Positions 1-5,605 of a stretch of 11,142 nucleotides of DNA are shown piece after piece (position 1 is the first letter of the stretch; each line of letters begins with the position of its first letter). The notes beneath the pieces were generated by a model. It saw nothing but the letters and a program-made list of their open reading frames with translations, was not told the origin of the DNA and did not search any database. The position numbers and the translations under genes are program-made. Source of the stretch: an uncultured Desulfovibrio sp. (GTDB lineage: Bacteria > Desulfobacterota > Desulfovibrionia > Desulfovibrionales > Desulfovibrionaceae); NCBI GenBank assembly GCA_947176055.1, contig CAMWPE010000065.1:1-11142 (forward strand). The letters run 5' to 3'.

Positions 1-1
1 G

Positions 2-418
2 ACTATTGATTTTCTCCCGGGGTCGTCGCTCGCCGAAATTATGGACGCTCGCGAATCCTCCGCTTTCCGTTCCCTGCTTCGAAAAATATTGCCCGTCAGA
101 CTGGCCGACGCGCTTGCGGGAGACTCGGCGGAGGATAAAATAGCCCGCCTATCCAGAAAAGCGAGAAACAAGCTCGCGGCGAGCGTTAAAGCGGCCGTCT
201 TTAATGATCTCCGTCCCGGAGGTTTCACGAGCGCGGAGGTCGCCCGCGGGGGAGTCGCGGTTGATGAAATCGATGGGAATTCGCTGGAAAGCCGTCTGAT
301 CCCCGGACTTTATCTGGCCGGAGAGATTATCGATGTCACGGGAGCCCTGGGCGGCTATAACTTGCATTGGGCATTCGCAGGGGCGAAAATTTGCCAGGAT
401 CATATAAATTCGGGTTGA
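2..418 (+). CDS. C-terminal part of a HI0933/BaiN-family flavoprotein (5'-truncated)
   Basis: The reading frame is open from base 2 to a TGA at 416-418, so the gene begins before the window and only about 138 C-terminal residues are seen. The last third carries the hallmark end of the HI0933-like NAD(P)/FAD-dependent oxidoreductases (BaiN/RdsA type): a 'GGVAVDEID' stretch, then 'PGLYLAGEIIDVTG' and 'GGYNLHWAFAGA'. In this family that block closes over the FAD; its Gly-Glu and Gly-Gly-Tyr-Asn residues are typical. The ATG at base 41 is in frame but internal to the conserved fold, so it is not taken as the start. Members are cytosolic flavoproteins, and most have no assigned substrate. It lies in the same direction as the DoxX and DJ-1-like genes, 135 bases upstream of the former. 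The family call is firm; the reaction is unknown. Confidence 0.88.
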   Translation, partial: TIDFLPGSSLAEIMDARESSAFRSLLRKILPVRLADALAGDSAEDKIARLSRKARNKLAASVKAAVFNDLRPGGFTSAEVARGGVAVDEIDGNSLESRLIPGLYLAGEIIDVTGALGGYNLHWAFAGAKICQDHINSG

Positions 419-455
419 TCCCGCCGTTATTCTTCCACGCGATTTTCCGGCTTTT

Positions 456-468
456 ATATCCCGGATAT
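456..468. repeat. Short palindrome ATATCC-C-GGATAT upstream of the DoxX-family gene
   Basis: Two perfect 6-base half sites flank a single C. They sit in the 135-base gap between the flavoprotein stop and the DoxX-family start, about 85 bases upstream of that ATG. The symmetry could be an operator, but a palindrome this short can occur by chance. The rest of the gap holds only a 5-bp hairpin at 488-502 with no T run. Confidence 0.25.
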
Positions 469-553
469 TTCTGCTAAATTTCTTCCGGCGTCGCGCTGAC
501 GCGGCGCGCGAAGCGAAATCGACAAAAACGCCCGACGCGAAAGGAGTAAAACA

Positions 554-943
554 ATGGCCGCGAATTTAATAATCGAGCCCGTCAGTTACGACACAGCCGC
601 GCTTCTGTTGCGATTAACCGTCGGACTGGCCCTGTTGCCATTTCCCATAAAGAAAATTCTGACCAGGGAAACGGAGGCGGAAAAATTTCCTAAAGTTCCT
701 TTCTTTACGCCGGAGGCCGCTTTTTATTGCGCCCTGGTCATCGAGCTGACAGCCTCGGTCTCTATGATCTTCGGCTTTCTTACGCGTCTTATAGCGATTC
801 CGGCTATCTGCAATATGGCCGTAGCGACAAATGTTACCCGGGGAAAATATTTTACCTCTCCGGCGCAGGCCTATTTGCTGGGTTTTATCTCGATTTTGAT
901 TGTCGGACCGGGAAAATATTCCCTGGACTGGCTGTTCTTTTAG
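554..943 (+). CDS. DoxX-family integral membrane protein
   Basis: The product has 129 residues and is very hydrophobic, with about four membrane segments (roughly residues 14-34, 53-77, 79-94 and 106-127). The 'LLLRLTVGLALLPFPIKKI' start and the 'ELTASVSMIFGFLTRLIAI' second segment follow the DoxX/DUF417-like pattern of small four-helix inner-membrane proteins, and the length is normal for the family. The start is supported by a strong ribosome binding site, AAAGGAG at 540-546, seven bases before the ATG. DoxX proteins are often encoded beside redox or stress genes; in archaea DoxX is a subunit of thiosulfate:quinone oxidoreductase, but most bacterial relatives have no proven activity. A DJ-1-like gene follows 37 bases downstream in the same direction, so the two are probably cotranscribed. 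The exact role is unknown. Confidence 0.75.
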   Translation: MAANLIIEPVSYDTAALLLRLTVGLALLPFPIKKILTRETEAEKFPKVPFFTPEAAFYCALVIELTASVSMIFGFLTRLIAIPAICNMAVATNVTRGKYFTSPAQAYLLGFISILIVGPGKYSLDWLFF

Positions 944-980
944 CGACAAAACCAACGCCCTGGCGGGCGGGGAGAGCGAG

Positions 981-1562
981 ATGAAAAAAGTATTGATGCT
1001 GGTCGGCGATTACGTGGAAGATTACGAAGCCATGGTTCCATTTCAGGCGCTTAAAATGGTCGGATATGACGTTCGCGCCGTATGCCCGGGAAAGAAAAGC
1101 GGCGACGCCGTGAAGACGGCGGTGCACGATTTCGAAGGCGATCAGACCTATTCGGAAAAGAGGGGACATAACTTCGTCATTAATGACGACTTTGACAAAA
1201 TCAAAACGGAGGAATTCGACGGCCTCGTCATTCCCGGCGGTCGCGCGCCGGAATATTTGCGCCTAAATCCCCGGGTTATTGAAATAGTCCGCGAATTTGT
1301 GGAGAAAGACAAGCCGGTGGCGGCCATTTGCCACGGTCCGCAAATTCTTTGCGCGGCGAATGTGCTGAAAGGCAAAAAATGCACCGCCTATCCCGCGGTA
1401 GGGCCGGACGTTGTGGCCGCCGGCGCGGAATGGGTCGAACCCGCGGCCGGAGCCGATAATTCCGTGGTCGATGGCAAGCTTGTCACAGCTCCGGCGTGGC
1501 CCGCGCATCCCGCGTGGGTCGCGGATTTTGTCATGGTTATGGGCGGCGAGCTGAAAGCTTAA
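981..1562 (+). CDS. DJ-1/PfpI-family protein (class I glutamine amidotransferase-like)
   Basis: The product has 193 residues, a normal length for single-domain DJ-1/PfpI proteins. The nucleophile elbow is clear: 'VAAICHGPQ' puts the reactive cysteine at 117, followed by His118. The partner acidic residue is probably Glu16 in 'VEDYEAMVP', which lines up with Glu18 of human DJ-1, and 'GLVIPGGRAPEYLR' (81-94) is the conserved oxyanion region. Relatives act as deglycases or glyoxalases, chaperones or redox sensors, and the sequence alone does not choose among these. I take the ATG at 981 because GGGGAG (969-974) precedes it at good spacing; the same frame is open further upstream but would overlap the DoxX gene. 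Its TAA (1560-1562) overlaps the stop of the convergent mtaB-like gene. Likely cytosolic. Confidence 0.88.
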   Translation: MKKVLMLVGDYVEDYEAMVPFQALKMVGYDVRAVCPGKKSGDAVKTAVHDFEGDQTYSEKRGHNFVINDDFDKIKTEEFDGLVIPGGRAPEYLRLNPRVIEIVREFVEKDKPVAAICHGPQILCAANVLKGKKCTAYPAVGPDVVAAGAEWVEPAAGADNSVVDGKLVTAPAWPAHPAWVADFVMVMGGELKA

Positions 1563-2851
1563 AGACCTGGCTCTACAATCAAGCCTCTGGGAGAAGTCGC
1601 GATCGCCAGCGCCCGCGCCAGTCCCATAGGCGGGAAAGTTCGATCGCCGGCGATCTCGCACTGAATATAATATTCGTTTACGCCTCTCGTCGCGCCGCCT
1701 TCGTCGTTTCCGGCGTCCGGCGCGACGACGCATTGTCGCCCGATCATCGAGGCCAGGAATTTATTTTTTTCATTGTCAACGGCGCGACGCGCTAATTCCG
1801 CCCGCCGTTTTTTCTCCGCGAGGGGGACTTGCTGGCTCATCGAGGCGGCCCGCGTTCCGGGCCTGGCCGAATAGGGAAAAATATGGGCGTATGTCAAACC
1901 AAGCGACGGGATGGAATCGAGCAGGATTTCGACATCCCTTTCGCTCTCGCCGGGGAATCCGGCGATCAGATCCGCGCCCAGCCCCATTCGCGGCCAAAAA
2001 GTTCTTACGCGTCCGAGCCTTCCCGCGACGGAAGCGATGTCATACCCGGGACGCCGCATTGATTTTAAAATCCAGGGACTGGCGTGTTGCAGGGACAGGT
2101 GCAGATGCGGACAGAGCATTTTGCCGCGCTCCAATACTTCGAGGGCTTCGTCCGTTAATTGGGATGGATCGATGGAGCTTGTTCGCAATCTGGCTTGTCC
2201 CGCGAATTCCCGGCTTAATTCTTCGTCGAGCCAGGCCAGCAATCGCCAATAATTCCCTCCGTCGGGAGAGCGGTAAAGAGCGAGATTAATTCCAGAAATA
2301 ACGAGTTCGCCGAAACCGGCGGCAAGCAGACGACGGCATTCGGCCAGGATTTCTTCCGGATGGCGACTTACCGGTTTGCCTCTTAGGAATGGTATTATAC
2401 AATAAGCGCAACCTTGCGAGCAACCGTCCTGGATTTTTATTACGGGACGCCCGCGCTTATAGGTTGAAAGAGGCGCGAATAATTCGCTGACCGGAGACGC
2501 CGAGTTGATCGGACCCGGAGGCGATACAAGATCCCGGTTCGTCCCGAAGATATCCGGTCTGGTCCAATTGCCATCCTTTCGGGGAACGAAATTTTTAAAC
2601 AGGCGCGAGGCGCAACCGGAGAGAATTATTTTAGCGTCCGGAGCCTCGCGTTTATGACGATAAAGGGCGTTGCGAGCGTCTCTTTCCGCCTTCGAGGTAA
2701 CGGCGCAACTATTGATAATGATATATTCCGCGTCGCCGGGATTCTCCGTTTCGCGAAAACCTGCGCGAAGCCAGCCTTCGCGGATTGCCTGCGATTCGCT
2801 CTGGTTTATTTTGCAACCGTAGGTGTCTATGAAGAAAGTCCCTGATTTCAT
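1559..2851 (-). CDS. mtaB: MiaB-like tRNA methylthiotransferase, probably MtaB type
   Basis: This 430-residue radical-SAM enzyme shows all three parts of the methylthiotransferase family. The N-terminal UPF0004 domain (about 1-110) has the auxiliary [4Fe-4S] cysteines Cys13 (TYGC), Cys49 (NSC) and Cys80 (SGC). The radical-SAM domain has the CxxxCxxC triad Cys144/Cys148/Cys151 in 'GCSQGCAYC'. A degenerate TRAM-like RNA-binding tail covers about 368-430. The 'QHASP..LKSMRRPGY' and 'GADLIAGFPGE' blocks are also typical. The 'TYGCKINQSES' opening is closer to MtaB, which makes the 2-methylthio derivative of t6A37 in tRNAs decoding ANN codons, than to MiaB or RimO; this subfamily choice is by eye. 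The start codon has no clear ribosome binding site, though a TATAAA lies 10 bases upstream. It is a single gene, divergent from the peptidase and convergent with the DJ-1-like gene. Confidence 0.9.
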   Translation of the reverse strand: MKSGTFFIDTYGCKINQSESQAIREGWLRAGFRETENPGDAEYIIINSCAVTSKAERDARNALYRHKREAPDAKIILSGCASRLFKNFVPRKDGNWTRPDIFGTNRDLVSPPGPINSASPVSELFAPLSTYKRGRPVIKIQDGCSQGCAYCIIPFLRGKPVSRHPEEILAECRRLLAAGFGELVISGINLALYRSPDGGNYWRLLAWLDEELSREFAGQARLRTSSIDPSQLTDEALEVLERGKMLCPHLHLSLQHASPWILKSMRRPGYDIASVAGRLGRVRTFWPRMGLGADLIAGFPGESERDVEILLDSIPSLGLTYAHIFPYSARPGTRAASMSQQVPLAEKKRRAELARRAVDNEKNKFLASMIGRQCVVAPDAGNDEGGATRGVNEYYIQCEIAGDRTFPPMGLARALAIATSPRGLIVEPGL

Positions 2852-2870
2852 GGCGTATCATTTATAGTTT

Positions 2871-2893
2871 ACGCGCGAAGCGCGCGTCTTTTT
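2871..2893 (+). terminator. GC hairpin plus T run in the 62-base divergent gap
   Basis: ACGCGCG (2871-2877) and CGCGCGT (2881-2887) form a perfect 7-bp stem around an AAG loop, followed directly by CTTTTTC. On the plus strand this has the shape of an intrinsic terminator. It ends about 20 bases before the ATG of the exported peptidase and after no plus-strand gene except the distant DJ-1 gene. It could stop antisense transcription through mtaB, attenuate the peptidase mRNA, or act as an operator. The shape is seen; the role is inferred. Confidence 0.5.
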
Positions 2894-2913
2894 CTATAGA
2901 TTAAAGTTAGAAT

Positions 2914-3738
2914 ATGCGAAAAGTTTTTATTTTCCGGTCTCTGGCGATAATAATATCGGCGCTCGCCATTTTCCCTATACGCGGTCAAGTCGCGATGTCC
3001 GAGGATAAAAATGTAGGCGCGCTCGCGGATGAGGATCGAATTAACCTTGATTGTCTGCGCGGCGCCTATCCTGAAATTATTTCCCTCGAGAAAAAAACCG
3101 ACGGCGCTTTATTTTTGAGGTTTAGAAATGGCGCGGAGATTCCTTATCGGACCCGCGGCGCTACGGAAGAGGACGCGGCGACATCCATGGCGCAAATTTA
3201 TCCGCCGGAGCCCGCGAGACCCGATCCCATAGATGGCTTCTCTCCCGGCCGCGCGAGGCCGTATCCGTTTTTAGAGGCATTATACGGAGAAAACAAGGGA
3301 GAAGTTCAAAAGAAGTTAAAAACGGTCAGATTGCCGGGCGGCAAAGTCGCTCTGACCGGAGCCGCGGCCGAAGCTCTCGCGCGCGTCGCGCCAAGATTGG
3401 AGCGTCTCTATAATACGCGTCCGGATTTGCGGAAATTTCTGAAGGTCGACGGAGGCTTTTATTGGCGCAAAATCGCGGGGGAAAATAAAGCGAGCGCGCA
3501 TTCGTACGGATTGGCAATCGATCTTGGAGCGGATGTCGCGCCATACTGGCGCTGGGCCAAAAAACCGCGCCATCAGTTGCAAAAATCCTATTCGCCAGAA
3601 ATTGTCGAAATTATGGAAGACGCCGGTTTTATCTGGGGAGGAAAATGGGACAAATACGACCTCATGCATTTCGAATACAGACCGGAACTGATTTGCAAGG
3701 GCAGGAAATTATATAAAAAAGACGAGAATCAAAATTAA
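2914..3738 (+). CDS. Exported M15-family zinc metallopeptidase (VanY/endolysin-like)
   Basis: The product has 274 residues. It opens with a signal peptide: basic MRKVFIFR, a hydrophobic stretch to about residue 21, and possible cleavage near 24-28, so it should act in the periplasm. The M15 metal site is in the C-terminal half: 'SAHSYGLAIDL' gives His196 and Asp203 (the SxHxxGxAxD motif), and 'YDLMHFEYR' gives the third zinc ligand His252 with Asp249 as likely catalytic base. M15 enzymes cut D-Ala-D-Ala or L-Ala-D-Glu bonds in peptidoglycan peptides; I cannot tell which here. The region at about 118-190 is a family-specific N-terminal extension, not a recognised cell-wall binding domain. There is no good ribosome binding site before this ATG, yet the signal peptide fits this start. 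The TAA interlocks with the bioB stop. Confidence 0.85.
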   Translation: MRKVFIFRSLAIIISALAIFPIRGQVAMSEDKNVGALADEDRINLDCLRGAYPEIISLEKKTDGALFLRFRNGAEIPYRTRGATEEDAATSMAQIYPPEPARPDPIDGFSPGRARPYPFLEALYGENKGEVQKKLKTVRLPGGKVALTGAAAEALARVAPRLERLYNTRPDLRKFLKVDGGFYWRKIAGENKASAHSYGLAIDLGADVAPYWRWAKKPRHQLQKSYSPEIVEIMEDAGFIWGGKWDKYDLMHFEYRPELICKGRKLYKKDENQN

Positions 3739-4673
3739 TTTTCGCGGACGCGATTCAATCCGGATTTCCGCAAGAAATCGAGATCCCGGGCCAGGGGAGA
3801 GCCTGGGGTAGTCAGAAAATCGCCGGTCATCATGGCATTAATCCCGGCCTGAAAGAGACCGGCCAGCGTCTCTTCCGTAAGCGCGGCGCGACCGGCGCAA
3901 ATACGGAGCGAAGCGCGCGGATGGATTATTCTAAAGCAAGCGACGGTAAGGATAATGTCTCCGGAAGAGAGAGGCAGCGCGTTTTCAAGGGGAGTTCCCG
4001 GAATAGGCGTCAAAAAATTCATGGGTATATTTATTACACCCAGGTCGCGCAACGAATGAGCGAGAGAGATCCTGTCGTCCCAATCCTCGCCAAGGCCGAA
4101 GAGGCCTCCCGAACAGATTTCCATACCCGCGACCAGAGCGCGCCGGACAGTAGCCGCGCGCTCATCCCATTTTTGCGTCGAGCAAATTTCCGGATAACGC
4201 TCCCGCGATGTTTCCAGATTGTGATGATAACGTTTTACGCCCGCGGCTTTAAGCGTTTCAAGGGAGCGAGTATCGAGTGTTCCGAATGAAACGCATAATT
4301 TATTTTTGAGTTTATCGGGCAGGCGCTCGATTTTTTCGCACAGTCCGGCGACGCTTTCGTAATCCAGTCTGGCTCCAGCGGCCACAAGACCGATATGGGA
4401 GAGGGAGGGACTATCGAGAGCTATAATCTTCGCTATAATTTCGTCCGCTTCCAGGCTGAAAAACTTCTCCGCGCCTTTTCTGGCCAAAGACGACTGCGCG
4501 CAAAAGCCGCAATCGTTGGAGCAACCGCCGCTTTTGATATTGATTATGGAGCAGAGATCGATGCTGGGAGCGGACAAGGTCCTGGTCAGCGACCGGGCGC
4601 TGGCGAGGACCTTCGCTGGCTCCCGCGTCATGGCGCGGGCGTCGAGATTAGTCAAATCCAAGCGCGTTATCAT
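3735..4673 (-). CDS. bioB: Biotin synthase BioB lacking one classical [2Fe-2S] ligand
   Basis: This is the radical-SAM enzyme that inserts sulfur into dethiobiotin. The start is uncertain: a TTG at 4691 and ATGs at 4673 and 4631 are in frame, and none has a good ribosome binding site. I use the ATG at 4673 (312 residues) because it gives family-like numbering: the SAM-cluster cysteines fall at 51, 55 and 58 ('GGCSNDCGFC'), against 53/57/60 in E. coli. Other conserved parts are 'HHNLETS' (Asn152), 'EICSGGLFGLGE' (Cys187), 'KLCVSFGTL' (Cys127) and 'RICAGR' (Arg257). The E. coli Cys97 position is Gly95 ('HIGLVAAG'). Extra cysteines sit at 164 ('PEICSTQ') and 259 (within RICAGR). It lies downstream of, and overlaps, the lipoprotein gene; no other bio gene is in view. 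The BioB call is firm; the nature of the auxiliary cluster is open. Confidence 0.92.
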   Translation of the reverse strand: MITRLDLTNLDARAMTREPAKVLASARSLTRTLSAPSIDLCSIINIKSGGCSNDCGFCAQSSLARKGAEKFFSLEADEIIAKIIALDSPSLSHIGLVAAGARLDYESVAGLCEKIERLPDKLKNKLCVSFGTLDTRSLETLKAAGVKRYHHNLETSRERYPEICSTQKWDERAATVRRALVAGMEICSGGLFGLGEDWDDRISLAHSLRDLGVINIPMNFLTPIPGTPLENALPLSSGDIILTVACFRIIHPRASLRICAGRAALTEETLAGLFQAGINAMMTGDFLTTPGSPLARDLDFLRKSGLNRVREN

Positions 4674-5388
4674 TCTGGGAAGCCGTGCCAAGGAAACGCT
4701 GTCCCATATATTTCATTCGCAAACCCTGAATATATCCATCGACCACGCCTTGAGGATTGGCGGGACCGCCGCTTACGAGGAACGCTTCGCGAGCTCTCTG
4801 GTTAAATTCCGAAAGCAGATTCGCCTGTCCCAATGGCAGAGCGGAGAGATCCGTCACGCCTTCCGGCAGGGGCTCGCGATATTCGAGAATAATTTTGTCC
4901 TGATCAAAATTATAGCGCGCGGCGAATGCGCGCGCCATCCATAATTGCGGCTGACCGTCCGGTTTGACTCCCGTCAACAGATCTCCGAAAGGATCGGTCG
5001 CCGGATTAATGACAAACGTGCAGGCCTGATATGTAACGCCATTAAATACTTCCGTTCCCTGATCCACGCTGAAAGGACGATCCATTATTCCGTCCCAATG
5101 CCAGCCTTCCGGCGTCTGCGCCTGAGCCGCGATGGCCATTGGCGCAAGACCTCCTTCGCCGTAAACCGCGATCCACATATCGATCGCCAATCCCCCCATC
5201 ATGCCTGTCCAGAACAGATTGGCCGACGCCTGGCCGGACGCCATGAGAGGCAAGCCGTTCGCCTTGATTGTAATGGAGGGTCTCGCGGTTGACACATAAG
5301 CTTGATCGAGAATGCCTCTTTGCAAGGCGTCGGCGCATCCCGTGACGAAAAGGATGGCGAGAAGGAGAGGACTTATCAATTTTCGCAT
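4648..5388 (-). CDS. Uncharacterised lipoprotein (possibly DUF4851-like)
   Basis: The product has 246 residues from the ATG at 5388. Another ATG two codons upstream (5394) is only three bases from the GGGAG ribosome binding site (complement of 5398-5402), whereas 5388 has a nine-base spacing, so 5388 is preferred. 'MRKLISPLLLAILFVTGC' is a lipoprotein signal peptide whose lipobox ends in VTGC, giving a lipidated Cys18. There is no basic retention signal I can interpret, so which membrane it is anchored in is unknown. The body is soluble-looking, with 'ANLFWTGMMGGLAIDMWIAVYGEGG' as its most distinctive part, and has no motif of a known enzyme. I recall a Desulfovibrio family, DUF4851, with this flavour, but could not check it. 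Its 3' end overlaps the bioB start by 26 bases, suggesting coupling by position rather than by function. Confidence 0.7.
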   Translation of the reverse strand: MRKLISPLLLAILFVTGCADALQRGILDQAYVSTARPSITIKANGLPLMASGQASANLFWTGMMGGLAIDMWIAVYGEGGLAPMAIAAQAQTPEGWHWDGIMDRPFSVDQGTEVFNGVTYQACTFVINPATDPFGDLLTGVKPDGQPQLWMARAFAARYNFDQDKIILEYREPLPEGVTDLSALPLGQANLLSEFNQRAREAFLVSGGPANPQGVVDGYIQGLRMKYMGQRFLGTASQNDNALGFD

Positions 5389-5450
5389 ATACATAAACTC
5401 CCGCTTTTTGGAGGTTGTCCAGTCTTCGCGACAGGATAAAAACTCGAGTT

Positions 5451-5479
5451 ACGATAGCGCGAAAACGCGACCGTCGCAA
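5451..5479 (-). promoter_or_regulatory. Candidate sigma-70-type promoter for the lipoprotein-bioB pair
   Basis: Read on the minus strand, TTGCGA (complement of 5474-5479) and TATCGT (complement of 5451-5456) are separated by 17 bases. Each matches four of six consensus bases. Transcription would start near 5444, giving a leader of about 55 bases before the preferred ATG at 5388. Confidence 0.4.
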
Positions 5480-5497
5480 GGCGCGAAAGTATCTATA

Positions 5498-5517
5498 CAT
5501 TTGTGATAACCATTTGT
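5498..5517. repeat. Tandem CATTTGT direct repeat in the divergent gap
   Basis: CATTTGT occurs at 5498-5504 and again at 5511-5517, 13 bases apart, just before a strongly AT-rich run (5518-5542) in the gap between the lipoprotein and ClC genes. It may be a regulator site or chance. A weak plus-strand TTGTGA/TATAAA pair (5501-5530) overlaps it. Confidence 0.25.
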
Positions 5518-5553
5518 AAATATTATAAAAAATAATAAATTTTCCTCCCGCTG

Positions 5554-5582
5554 TTGCCAGCCAGCCGCCGATCTGGCATTAT
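5554..5582 (+). promoter_or_regulatory. Candidate clc promoter overlapped by an inverted repeat
   Basis: TTGCCA (5554-5559, five of six consensus bases) and CATTAT (5577-5582, four of six) are 17 bases apart, placing a start near 5589, about 17 bases before the ClC ATG at 5606. TGCCAG (5555-5560) and CTGGCA (5573-5578) are exact inverted repeats that cover both promoter boxes, which is the layout expected of a repressor operator. Confidence 0.45.
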
Positions 5583-5605
5583 GCGATCGAAATGCGGGAT
5601 ATGCC

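Noticed and set aside
488..502. GCGTC-GCGCT-GACGC hairpin after the flavoprotein gene as a terminator
   Set aside because: Only 5 bp of stem and no T run after it.
900..980. Upstream in-frame extension of the DJ-1-like protein to base 900
   Set aside because: It overlaps the DoxX gene, adds residues not seen in the family, and the ATG at 981 has a good ribosome binding site.
1263..1733. Arg-rich minus-strand frame across the DJ-1-like gene and the mtaB-like 3' end
   Set aside because: Its extreme Arg-rich, low-complexity composition is typical of a shadow frame of GC-biased codons, and it conflicts with two well-supported genes.
5501..5530. TTGTGA/TATAAA pair as the main clc promoter, and a CRP-like TGTGA half site
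   Set aside because: The spacing is 18 and the -35 match is weak; no matching TCACA half follows, and the pair at 5554-5582 fits better.
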